From Firmicutes bacterium HGW-Firmicutes-7 (lineage in GTDB: Bacteria; Bacillota; Clostridia; Lachnospirales; Vallitaleaceae): a stretch of 64,000 bases of DNA. The stretch covers positions 18,831 to 82,830 of the forward strand of contig PGZO01000018.1 of the NCBI GenBank assembly GCA_002841375.1. Reading direction: 5' to 3'. The stretch's first letter is position 1. Each line of letters opens with the position of its first letter. A program made the translations under genes and the position numbers. The notes beneath the pieces are model-generated. The model did not search any database. It was not told the origin of the DNA and saw only the letters and a program-made list of their open reading frames with translations. This document shows positions 31,367-41,200 of the stretch, piece by piece.

Positions 31367-32062
31367 ATGAAAAATAAAATTCTCGTAATTGAAGATGAAG
31401 TTAAAATTGCACGATTTATTGAATTAGAGTTAAAATACGAAGGCTATGAGGTTGTACTAGTAAATGACGGACGTAGTGGTCTAGAAATGGCCCAGGAAGG
31501 TCAATATGATTTGATTCTTCTTGATTTAATGCTACCCAGAATGAGTGGCATCGAGGTATGCAGGAGGCTAAGGCAAGGTGGTAATGAAACGCATATTATT
31601 ATGCTTACAGCAAAGGATGATGTTTCTGATAAGGTAATGGGCCTTGATATGGGTGCAGATGATTATATGACCAAACCATTTGCTATCGAAGAATTACTAG
31701 CAAGAATTCGCGTTGCATTAAAAAGGAAAGAAAAAACAGAGAAAGAAGTTGACGGCAATGGGAAAATTTATAAACTTAAAGGTCTTGAAGTTGACGACAT
31801 AAAAAGACAAGTTACTTATAATAGTGACCTTATTGAGCTTACCAAAAAAGAATATGAATTACTTAAATATCTATTAGAAAACAAAAATATTGCGCTAGAT
31901 CGAGAAAGAATTCTCGAAAAGGTATGGGGCTATGATTATTATGGAGATACAAATGTAATTGATGTATATGTTAGGTATTTAAGGTCAAAGATTGACCAAC
32001 AATATTCAGTTGAACTTATAAAAACTGTAAGAGGGGTAGGTTATGCAATTTATGAGGATTAA
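31367..32062 (+). CDS. OmpR/PhoB-family response regulator
   Basis: A 231-aa two-domain regulator. The receiver has the acidic pocket E9/D10, the phospho-acceptor D53 (LILLDLMLP), T in MLTAKDD and K in DYMTKPF. The C-terminal winged helix (about 130-228) contains LTKKEYELLKYLLENKN and DVYVRYLRSKID. It overlaps the histidine kinase gene by 20 bp, so the two are translated together and are certainly partners. Confidence 0.97.
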   Translation: MKNKILVIEDEVKIARFIELELKYEGYEVVLVNDGRSGLEMAQEGQYDLILLDLMLPRMSGIEVCRRLRQGGNETHIIMLTAKDDVSDKVMGLDMGADDYMTKPFAIEELLARIRVALKRKEKTEKEVDGNGKIYKLKGLEVDDIKRQVTYNSDLIELTKKEYELLKYLLENKNIALDRERILEKVWGYDYYGDTNVIDVYVRYLRSKIDQQYSVELIKTVRGVGYAIYED

Positions 32063-33536
32063 TAAAAAGTTCTTATTGAAGTTACCATTACACATTATTT
32101 TATTGCCATTTTATATTATAAAGGGTATTAGAAATGTGCTTCAATATATTTTCAAGAGCTTAAAATTCTCAATTAGAAGAAAAATCACCCTTAATTACCT
32201 ATCGTTGTATTTCATTACTGGGATGGTTACTTTTATATTTATGGTAGGCGGATATATGAATTATGAACTTAATCTGAAAAGTAATAAGGTTTATATTTAC
32301 GTTGATAATATCTTTGATAAATACGAGGCAGACATTTATAATTATCAAGAAATAAACAATCGTATTAATGCAATCGCAGAAGTTGAAAACTGCGGTATTG
32401 AGGTTACTTTTCTAACTGAACAAGAAAATGTGATTTCAAGCGAACGATACAACAATTTTAACTATCCTGATTCTATTCTGGATCGTATCGGGACATTAGT
32501 TTCTAATAAGATGTATTCAAGTAAGATGATTATATACTATATTAATCCTACAACTGATATTATGGATACAGCAACTTTGAAAATTATTCATCCAATAACA
32601 CTTTACTATACAAAGCTGACCACATTATCTATTATGCTGCTTACCTGTATTATGTTTGGGTTTTTCTTTATTTGGTTTTTTGGTGGTGTAAACAATAAAA
32701 GAATATTAAAGCCAATATATGCAATGACTAAAACTGCGGAGAAGATATCTATTACAAATATGAATGAAAGACTGGACGTTAGCCAAGCAAAATATGAATT
32801 AAGAGATTTAGCAATTACCTTAAATGATATGCTCAATCGGTTAAATGTAGATTATGAAAAACAAAAAAGATTTGTTTCTGACGTTTCACATGAGCTTCGT
32901 ACACCCATATCTATAGTAAACGGATATGCAAATATGCTTAAAAGATGGGGGAAAGAAGATGAAGCTATTTTAGACGAATCCATTGAAGCGATTATTGATG
33001 AAGCAAGAAATATGCAAGTATTAGTTGAAAATCTATTAACCCTAGTGCGTGCAGACAATCAATCTTTAAAGTTTAACAAAGAAGAGTTTTATATGAATGA
33101 ACTTATTGAAGAAGTAACAATAGAGAGTCAGATGATTAATGCTAAAAAACAAGAAATAATATGCGACCAATGTGAGCAGTGCGAGAAAATAAAAGTGTTT
33201 TTAGATATACAAATGATGAAACAAATACTAAGGATTTTTGTTGATAATGCAGTTAAATATACGCCTCCTGCTGGACGAATTTATATAAAATGTTTCATTG
33301 AAGATAATAGCTGTATTATTCATATCAAAGACAGCGGTATTGGGATTTCAAAGGAAGACTTACCTTATATTTTTGATCGTTTCTATCGCTCAGATGAATC
33401 AAGGACAAGAGATACAGGAGGTCATGGACTGGGATTATCAATAGCTAAGGCAATTATTTTGGGGCATGGGGGTAGAATAAAGGTGAAAAGTAAGAAGAAT
33501 GAAGGAACTGAATTTACGATTATTTTACCTATGTAA
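32043..33536 (+). CDS. Sensor histidine kinase
   Basis: A 497-aa membrane kinase. A long N-terminal basic stretch precedes TM1 (about 53-75), an extracellular sensor of about 115 residues with no recognised fold, and TM2 (about 195-217). HAMP follows. The dimerisation box FVSDVSHELRTPIS contains the phosphorylated H283. The ATPase has the N-box IFVDNAVKYTPP, G1 DSGIGISKEDLPYIF and G2 GGHGLGLSIAK. It pairs with the upstream OmpR-type regulator. The signal is unknown. Confidence 0.95.
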   Translation: MQFMRINKKFLLKLPLHIILLPFYIIKGIRNVLQYIFKSLKFSIRRKITLNYLSLYFITGMVTFIFMVGGYMNYELNLKSNKVYIYVDNIFDKYEADIYNYQEINNRINAIAEVENCGIEVTFLTEQENVISSERYNNFNYPDSILDRIGTLVSNKMYSSKMIIYYINPTTDIMDTATLKIIHPITLYYTKLTTLSIMLLTCIMFGFFFIWFFGGVNNKRILKPIYAMTKTAEKISITNMNERLDVSQAKYELRDLAITLNDMLNRLNVDYEKQKRFVSDVSHELRTPISIVNGYANMLKRWGKEDEAILDESIEAIIDEARNMQVLVENLLTLVRADNQSLKFNKEEFYMNELIEEVTIESQMINAKKQEIICDQCEQCEKIKVFLDIQMMKQILRIFVDNAVKYTPPAGRIYIKCFIEDNSCIIHIKDSGIGISKEDLPYIFDRFYRSDESRTRDTGGHGLGLSIAKAIILGHGGRIKVKSKKNEGTEFTIILPM

Positions 33537-33552
33537 GATAGTGAGTATAGTC

Positions 33553-33604
33553 AAAAAGATCGGCAGGTAGGTATTCGTACACCTAAAACTGTCGATCTTT
33601 TTTT
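33553..33604 (+). terminator. Intrinsic terminator after the two-component operon
   Basis: AAAGATCGGCAG pairs with CTGTCGATCTTT around an inner stem-loop, followed by T residues. It stands between convergent genes. Confidence 0.8.
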
Positions 33605-33639
33605 CCTTTCAGAAGGAAGTTCCTCACTTTTTTAATGAT

Positions 33640-36117
33640 CTACATTCCATCTGTTGATTCCTTAGGATGAGATACATAATAACCTTGAGAATAATTAATT
33701 CCGAGTTCATTTGTCTTAGTGAAAATCGCCTCATCAGATACAAATTCGGCAACTGTTGCTATGCCCATTTTTCTTGAAAAATCAACAATCGTTTCGGCTA
33801 CAAGAGCTGCAGCTTTTTCACCATTTATTTGCTGAATGATTGAACCGTCAATTTTGATTAAATCAACATTTAACTTGAATAGATAGTGGAAATTAGAAAA
33901 CCCTGTCCCAAAATCATCAATTGCAATTTGCGCACCGTACGATTTGGTTATATTAATAAATTCTTTTACATCATCATAGTTTTCTATACCTTCTGATTCC
34001 ACAATTTCAAAAATAACATGATGAGATTTCGGGAATTCTTCAAGCTTTTGATAGATATATTGTCGCATATTTTTATCAAGAATATCTTCAGAGGATAAGT
34101 TAATTGAGAATCTAAATTCAGAATTAATAAAGTTATTAAATGCCTTTTCAACAATAATTTTTGTTAAGGATTTGTATAGATTTGCCTTTTTTGCAATTCC
34201 AAGGAAGTTATGAGGTGTCACAACCGTACCATCCTCATCAATGAGGCGCATGAGCACTTCAAAGTGATCAGTTTCCTTCGTATCATTATTATAAATGGCC
34301 TGATAATAAGGAACAATTTTATCTTTTTCTATTGCATTTCTTATTTTAGAAGTCCATGTAAGGTTGCTTTTAATTGATTCTTCAATATTTAAGGACTGAT
34401 CGTATATTAAAAAGGGCAATTTTTGACCTTTTGCATATTCTAAAGTCATACTTGTGTTTTCATATATATGTGTTTTGTGATGGGAAACTGCAATTACCGT
34501 TGCAATATATATTTCTAGGCTTAACTCCATAAAGCAGTGTTTATGAATATGCTGTTGTAAAACTACCATTGCCTTATTAAAAGTATCATTGTCATGATGG
34601 TCATTTGTTATTGAAAAAATATCTGCATGAATTCTATATGTATTATATTCATGCTTGTAACAGAAGACCGCAATTACCTTTGAAAGTTCAGATAGTAGCT
34701 TATTTCCTATATAATTGCCATAAAAATTATTGATATTAACAAAAGAGCTAATGTCAATAAAAGCTAAGGATTTCGTTTCATTTCTTGATAAATCTTCGTT
34801 TAATTTGTTGTTATTCGGCAGTTTAGTTAATTCATCGATGTAATAATGGTCAAGAAGTTCATTTGTTTTTTGTGTAACCATGTTTTCTAGTGTTTGATTA
34901 ATTACATTCAGTTCTTTTGAAGTGTTTTCAACTAGATTTAGTAAGGTTACTTGCTCATCATCATAATTGCATTCAGTATGATAATATATATAATCTTCTT
35001 TAAGAAAACAATCACTGCGTTCGGAAAGTGCTGTGGCACTAAAAGTACCAGTTGAAATGAAACATTTATCTCCTTCAGTAATAAATTCAGCATGGGTAAA
35101 CATGCCGCAGGTTGGTAGTGTTAAATCGTTTGCATAATACTTAATATATTTTTCAGTAGTATTTAGTCGTACAAGTCCATTGAAAACAATCAAATTTTCG
35201 AGTGGTACTTTTTTTAATTGTAATAAGGTTTCATTAATGTTTGAAATAGAATTTTGAATGTTTCCATATCCAAGGGTGATTTCATCACCACTTTTAATGG
35301 AAGTATTTGTAACAATGTAACCTTGTTTAGTGATTGAAATCATTGGTTTGGGTCTTAACTTTGAGCCATCATGTAATAGTAGAGGGAAAATATAACCAAT
35401 TCCAATATCTGATTTTTTATCTGAATCAGCCATGATCATACCTAAATATTTCTCATAAAAGGTTTTAGCAGGCGTATGATCAATGGATTTGATAATATTA
35501 TCTTTTGCTGTTGTAATAACATGTGAGCGCCCGATAGGCATGAAATTCGTATTGCTAAAAGTATTTACTTGTAAGTATGTACTATCTACAACAAAACCGA
35601 CAATACCGTTATCATAGAATCTATCATTGGCAAATAGTCTTTCTTTTTCATAATCTGGTATAATCCCCCCTGTAATAACAAGTTTAGGAGCCTCTGATTT
35701 AATGCTTGAAAGCAGTAACTCACAATCATAAGGATTAATATTAGAAATCATAATAACAACCTTTGAAAGACATGTAAGTTCATTATGTACAAAACTTTTG
35801 CCTAAGGAATGCGGATCAGCGCAGTCCAGGTTGTATGCAAAAACTCTAAATGAAGATTTAGAAAAAGTTGTGAAAGTAATCATTGTTCTAGATGTAGATA
35901 GATCTGACGTTGCTATATTTCGATTGGTTATCGCACCAATAATAAGCGAATTAGGTAGAGAAGAGGTGATAGTTCTATGAATGTTTTTGAGGTCACAAAA
36001 GTCATCTCTGTTGGCATATATTTGTACCAAAAGATCTGTCTCGTAATCTATCTTCAGTTTTTCGATGTAATCTTCAAGCAAGTTAATGTTTGAAAATAAG
36101 TGAATATAAGTGTTCAT
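33640..36117 (-). CDS. FIST-GGDEF-EAL protein, probable c-di-GMP phosphodiesterase
   Basis: An 825-aa cytoplasmic protein. FIST N and C sensor domains (about 1-390; NNLITGGI-like core as LVITGGIIPDYEKERLFAND) are thought to bind small ligands such as amino acids. A GGDEF domain follows, but its signature reads HADIF in place of GGDEF, so it should not make c-di-GMP. The EAL domain (about 590-820) is complete: EVL at 620-622 in place of EAL, NLSSEDI, FEIVESEG, DDFGTG at 734-739, a lysine in LIKIDGS, VAEFV and QGYY. It is therefore probably a ligand-regulated hydrolase. It is transcribed alone, divergent from the zinc-ribbon gene. Confidence 0.9.
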   Translation of the reverse strand: MNTYIHLFSNINLLEDYIEKLKIDYETDLLVQIYANRDDFCDLKNIHRTITSSLPNSLIIGAITNRNIATSDLSTSRTMITFTTFSKSSFRVFAYNLDCADPHSLGKSFVHNELTCLSKVVIMISNINPYDCELLLSSIKSEAPKLVITGGIIPDYEKERLFANDRFYDNGIVGFVVDSTYLQVNTFSNTNFMPIGRSHVITTAKDNIIKSIDHTPAKTFYEKYLGMIMADSDKKSDIGIGYIFPLLLHDGSKLRPKPMISITKQGYIVTNTSIKSGDEITLGYGNIQNSISNINETLLQLKKVPLENLIVFNGLVRLNTTEKYIKYYANDLTLPTCGMFTHAEFITEGDKCFISTGTFSATALSERSDCFLKEDYIYYHTECNYDDEQVTLLNLVENTSKELNVINQTLENMVTQKTNELLDHYYIDELTKLPNNNKLNEDLSRNETKSLAFIDISSFVNINNFYGNYIGNKLLSELSKVIAVFCYKHEYNTYRIHADIFSITNDHHDNDTFNKAMVVLQQHIHKHCFMELSLEIYIATVIAVSHHKTHIYENTSMTLEYAKGQKLPFLIYDQSLNIEESIKSNLTWTSKIRNAIEKDKIVPYYQAIYNNDTKETDHFEVLMRLIDEDGTVVTPHNFLGIAKKANLYKSLTKIIVEKAFNNFINSEFRFSINLSSEDILDKNMRQYIYQKLEEFPKSHHVIFEIVESEGIENYDDVKEFINITKSYGAQIAIDDFGTGFSNFHYLFKLNVDLIKIDGSIIQQINGEKAAALVAETIVDFSRKMGIATVAEFVSDEAIFTKTNELGINYSQGYYVSHPKESTDGM

Positions 36118-36359
36118 GAAAATATACGCCCTTCCGATTATTAGTTACTTCAAGACCTATAAAAACACTCTTAACAATGTTTTAAAATATAAATATTGCG
36201 AAATTAAAATAATTGTTTATAATTATAAATAAGCAAATCTTTAATTTTGTACACAAAAAAATATTTTTATACAACAAATCCCCACGAACATATTATAATA
36301 TTTTTTGTCACAAATTACAATTAGTATTTAAATTATTTTTAAATTGGAGGAAGAACAAT

Positions 36360-37166
36360 ATGCCTTGGTGTCCAAAGTGTAAAAGCGAATATGAGAAAGG
36401 TGTTTTATCATGCGTAGAGTGTAAGGTAGAATTAGTTGATGATTTAGCGAAACATGTAAACTACGTATCCTTAGTGAAGCTAGATGCTTCAATTGTTAAA
36501 GGCGTGGTAGAGTATTTGGCGTATTCAGGTGTTAATGATTATCAGTTAAATCAAGAGGAGCAAACTTGCGAAGTATTAGTAAATGAAAAAGATGTGAAGA
36601 AAGCTTCTAAACATCTTAATGTTTATTTGTATAATTTGCAGAAAGAGGCTATGGAACAAGAAGATTTAAATGAAAGTGAAGAATTAATTCCTAAGGTGCA
36701 AGATGAGAGATTAGATGATGTATATAGTAACGAATCAAAATTAAAAGAAATGCGTTCAAGTGCAACAACTTTTTTTGTTTTTGGTGGAGCAATACTATTA
36801 TTTGATCTTTTAAATATAGTCAACATTCTGAAAGTAGTATCAGGGTTATCAGAAGGTATTATGCTAATAATTGGGGTGGGCTTTATTGTACTTGGAATAA
36901 TAACTTTGAAAAAAATTCCAAGTATTGAAGAGAAGGTCAATGCAATTTCAGATAATGTGGGAGAAATGGTTAGTTGGTATGAAAATACAAATAATATGGA
37001 TCAATTTTATGAGAACAAAAAAATTGATATTACTGAACATGACGAAGGTGCATTATACTTTGTTGCATTAGAAGAAATCAAAGAAGGGTTAATTAAGCAA
37101 TTTCCAGAACAGAAAGAAGCATTTATTAATCTTGCGGCAGATGAGATTTATTCCAAAATTAAGTAG
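36360..37166 (+). CDS. Zinc-ribbon membrane protein, unknown function
   Basis: A 268-aa protein starting MPWCPKCKSEYEKGVLSCVECK, a four-cysteine zinc ribbon. A soluble region about 40-130 resembles a DUF2007-like (putative signal transducing protein) fold, then two hydrophobic segments (about 138-160 and 164-182) and an acidic C-terminal domain. Start chosen at ATG 36360, which has TTGGAGGAAG upstream; the frame is open further upstream but that stretch is very AT-rich and has no ribosome binding site. Its 3' end overlaps the convergent LysR gene by 8 bp. Confidence 0.75.
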   Translation: MPWCPKCKSEYEKGVLSCVECKVELVDDLAKHVNYVSLVKLDASIVKGVVEYLAYSGVNDYQLNQEEQTCEVLVNEKDVKKASKHLNVYLYNLQKEAMEQEDLNESEELIPKVQDERLDDVYSNESKLKEMRSSATTFFVFGGAILLFDLLNIVNILKVVSGLSEGIMLIIGVGFIVLGIITLKKIPSIEEKVNAISDNVGEMVSWYENTNNMDQFYENKKIDITEHDEGALYFVALEEIKEGLIKQFPEQKEAFINLAADEIYSKIK

Positions 37167-38046
37167 CCTGTGCTACTATTTCAATGAATTTCTGACTAGC
37201 TAATGATAAAGGCGTTTTTCGATTTGTCACAATAGCTAATTGTCTAGAAGGTAGCGTCTCTGACAAGTTTATTTTAAATAGCTCACTTTCATTTTCAGAT
37301 AAACAATATTCAGGCACGAAGGATATACCTAATCCAATTTTAGCGAGATCTACAAGAAGATCAATACTACCAAGCTCAACAGAAGGGGTTAAGTGAACAC
37401 CTCTTTCTTCAAAAAGTTGATTTAGATAATCAGTGGTAGACGTATTTTTTTCTAGCATTAAAATAGGCTGTTGGGCAAGGTCTAAATAGGATAGTTTATA
37501 TTCTTTTAGCTGTGAGAAGGCTTTTCCTGCTATAAAAACATCATTAAAGTTAATGGTTGGAATAATCTGTAAATCGTTATCTATTGCCTTATTAGGTAAG
37601 TTGGTAACAATAAAATCAACACTTCCTTGTTTTAGAAGCTTAACACATGCAATTGACGTTCTATTCGTTACCTGTAGGTGTATGTTGGGATAACTTTGGT
37701 GGAATTCCTTGAGATAAGGAATTAGATAGTATTTACAAATCGTATCACTTGCACCAATATGAAGCTTTCCCTTAGATAAAGAAGGGCTTTCTAATAAACT
37801 TAATTGTCCATTTCTTATTAAGTTAATGGCAGGTTCAATGTGATCTAGCAATAACTTACCTTTTGGTGTGAGGTATACCTTTTTGGTTGAGCGAATAAAG
37901 AGTGTCGTATCTAGTTTTTCCTCTAGTGTTTTAATAGCTTGACTAACCGCAGATTGAGAAATAAACAATGATTTTGATGCTTTAGAAAAGCTAAGTTGTG
38001 TGGCTACTTGATAAAATACTTTGTATAATTCGAGATTAATTTCCAT
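37159..38046 (-). CDS. LysR-family transcriptional regulator
   Basis: A 295-aa regulator with the N-terminal winged HTH (YQVATQLSFSKASKSLFISQ, residues about 9-28, then SAVSQAIKTLE) and a two-lobed ligand-binding domain to the C-terminus. The HTH and length are standard for the family. It is divergent from purL across a 177-bp gap, but nothing links it to purine control. The ligand-binding domain is closest in style to CysB/CbbR-type regulators, which I cannot refine. Confidence 0.93.
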   Translation of the reverse strand: MEINLELYKVFYQVATQLSFSKASKSLFISQSAVSQAIKTLEEKLDTTLFIRSTKKVYLTPKGKLLLDHIEPAINLIRNGQLSLLESPSLSKGKLHIGASDTICKYYLIPYLKEFHQSYPNIHLQVTNRTSIACVKLLKQGSVDFIVTNLPNKAIDNDLQIIPTINFNDVFIAGKAFSQLKEYKLSYLDLAQQPILMLEKNTSTTDYLNQLFEERGVHLTPSVELGSIDLLVDLAKIGLGISFVPEYCLSENESELFKINLSETLPSRQLAIVTNRKTPLSLASQKFIEIVAQAT

Positions 38047-38155
38047 TTTTTTTTATTCACCCCATTCATTTGATAAATTCATCATAACATAATAAATAAA
38101 ATAGAAAAAGAGATTTTTATAAGCACAGCTAATCAAAGTGATAAGCAGTATTAAT

Positions 38156-38184
38156 TTTACTTCTAAATAATGGTGTGCTATGAT
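38156..38184 (+). promoter_or_regulatory. Candidate purL promoter
   Basis: TTTACT (38156-38161), 17 bp, TATGAT (38179-38184). No purine riboswitch or PurR-type box is evident in the gap. Confidence 0.4.
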
Positions 38185-38223
38185 TCAATTAACAACTACG
38201 ATAACCAATGATGGAGGTATTTT

Positions 38224-41200
38224 ATGAATTCAATTAAAAGAGTATTTGTTGAAAAAAAGAAGGGATGTAGAGTAGAAGCATCGCATTTGTTAGAGGATCT
38301 ACAACACAACCTATCTATTAAACCATTAAAAAAAGTTCGTATTTTGCAAAGATACGATGTTGATAATATATCGGAAGAGGCATATAAGCAAGCGTTATAT
38401 ACTATTTTTTCGGAAAAGACTGTAGACAAGCTATACGAAGAACAGTTTGAAATTTCAGAGGATGAAGTAATATTTGGTATTGAATATTTGCCAGGGCAGT
38501 ATGATCAAAGAGCGGATTCCTGTGAACAATGTATTAAATTACTTAATGCGAATGAAGCACCAATTGTTAGAACAGCAAAAATAATCGTTTTACAAGGTAA
38601 CTTAAACGATCAACAGATCGATAAGATAAAGAAATATTGCATAAACCCAGTAGATTCAAGAGAAACAGAACTCGCAAAGCCAACAACACTAGAACTTAAG
38701 TATACAACACCAGAGGATGTAGAAATATTAGATGGATTTATTGATTTAAATGAAGAAGGAATATTGAATTTATGGCAAGAGCTAGGATTGGCCATGACAA
38801 ATAGGGATTTAAAGTTTACACAAGACTATTTTAAGAATGAAGAAGGTAGAAACCCAAGTCTGACAGAAATTAGAGTATTAGACACCTATTGGTCAGACCA
38901 TTGTAGACACACAACCTTTTTAACTAAAATAAATAAAGTCGATTTTGCGAATGGATATTACAATGAACCAGTTAAAGCGACTTATGAAAAATATTTAAAG
39001 GATCGTGCTATTGTGCTTGGTGATAAGGCAAATGAAAAGGATATTTGTTTTATGGATATTGCACTACTAGCCATGAAAAAACTAAGGAAAGAGGGAAAAC
39101 TTGAAGATCTAGAGGTTTCAGATGAAATCAATGCATGTAGCATTATTGTTAATGTAGATGTGGACAGTGTTAATGAAGAATGGCTAATAATGTTTAAAAA
39201 TGAAACTCATAACCATCCAACGGAGATTGAACCTTTTGGTGGCGCAGCAACTTGCTTGGGTGGTGCTATTCGAGATCCACTATCTGGTCGTTCATATGTT
39301 TATCAAGCGATGAGAGTAACGGGTGCATCTGATCCAACGGTTTCACTTGAAGAGACATTACAAGGAAAGTTATCTCAAAGAAAAATAGTAACGGAGTCGG
39401 CACATGGATATAGTTCCTATGGCAATCAAATTGGTATAGCAACAGGACAGGTTAGAGAAATCTATCACCCAAATTATGTTGCAAAAAGGATGGAAATTGG
39501 TGCAGTAATCGCAGCTACAAGAAGAGAAAATGTTGTTAGAGAATCTTCTGATCCTGGTGATTATATTGTATTATTAGGTGGAAGAACAGGAAGAGATGGA
39601 TGTGGTGGCGCAACAGGATCATCAAAGGAACATACAGAGAATTCTATTCATACTTGTGGTGCAGAGGTGCAAAAGGGAAATCCTCCCACAGAAAGAAAAA
39701 TTCAACGTTTATTTAGGCAAGATAAAGTGAGCAAACTGATTAAAAAGTGTAATGATTTTGGTGCAGGTGGTGTGTCTGTAGCTATTGGTGAACTAGCAGA
39801 TGGTTTAATCATTGATCTTGATGTTGTGCCAAAAAAATATGCGGGACTAGATGGTACAGAGCTTGCTATATCAGAATCTCAAGAACGTATGGCAGTTGTA
39901 ATTGATGAAAAAGATATTGAGAAATTTATTAAATATGTTGATGATGAAAATTTAGAAGCTACGGTAGTAGCGAAGGTAACACAAGAAAAGCGATTAGTAA
40001 TGAAATGGAAGGATAAAACCATTGTTGATATCAGTAGGGCTTTTTTAGATACAAATGGTGCAACTGATGAAACAGAAGCTTTAGTAAAGTCCCCTCATGA
40101 GAAGAGTTATTTTAGAGCTGCTTTTGATGAAGCCTCAACAGATAAATCAATAAAAGAAAAATGGTTGTTAAATATAGCAGACTTGAATGTATGCTCACAA
40201 AAAGGTCTAATAGAAAGATTTGATAGCTCAATTGGTGCTTCAACAGTATTTATGCCCTTTGGAGGTAAGTATCAGTTAACACCAACAGAAACTATGGTAG
40301 CTAAGATTCCACTTGAAAAAGGGGAAACAACAACAGGGACAGCAATGAGCTATGGTTACAATCCATATTTATCATCATGGAGTCCTTTTCATGGTGCGGT
40401 ATATGCTATCGTTGAATCTGTAGCAAAAATTGTTGCTACAGGAGGCGATTATACAAAAATACGATTTACCTTTCAAGAATACTTTAAGCGCTTGAATAAG
40501 GATGCAATTAGATGGGGAGAGCCTCTTAGTGCTATGCTTGGTGCATATTATGCGCAAGATCAACTTGAGTTACCTTCCATTGGTGGTAAAGATAGCATGT
40601 CTGGTACCTTTCATGAAATAGATGTTCCACCTACGTTGGTATCTTTTGCAGTAAATATCGTTGATGTTACGAAGGTGATCTCTCCAGAATTTAAGAAAAT
40701 TCAAAGCCAAGTGGTTTGCGTACCATTAGGTCGAGATCATTATGAACTTCCTAATTTTAGTATGTTGCGAAAAAATTATACGCGTATTCATCAATTGATT
40801 CATGAAGGGAAAATTTTGTCTGCACATACGATAGGAATTGGTGGTTTAAGCGAAGCAATTTCAAAAATGTCATTTGGAAACATGATTGGAATTGATATTA
40901 ATCATATCATTTTTGAACAGAATTTTTTTGCACCAGATTATGGTTCAATTGTATTAGAGTTTGAGCAGGGAACAGATATTGATCAACTACTAGTTGATAT
41001 TGAATACTTTGACGTGGGTGTTACTAAAAAAGATTCAATTATTTCTTATGGAGATACAATTATTGAGATAGATGATGTATTAATTAAATGGCAAGATAAA
41101 CTCGAGTCTGTGTTTCCAACACAAACTAAAGTACTTACGAAAGATATTTTAGATCTACCGTATAAAGCAAAAGAAATATATATATGTAAAAATAAAATTG

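Noticed and set aside
38047..38223. Purine riboswitch or PurR box before purL
   Set aside because: No purine-aptamer core or paired PurR boxes could be recognised; only a modest promoter is present.
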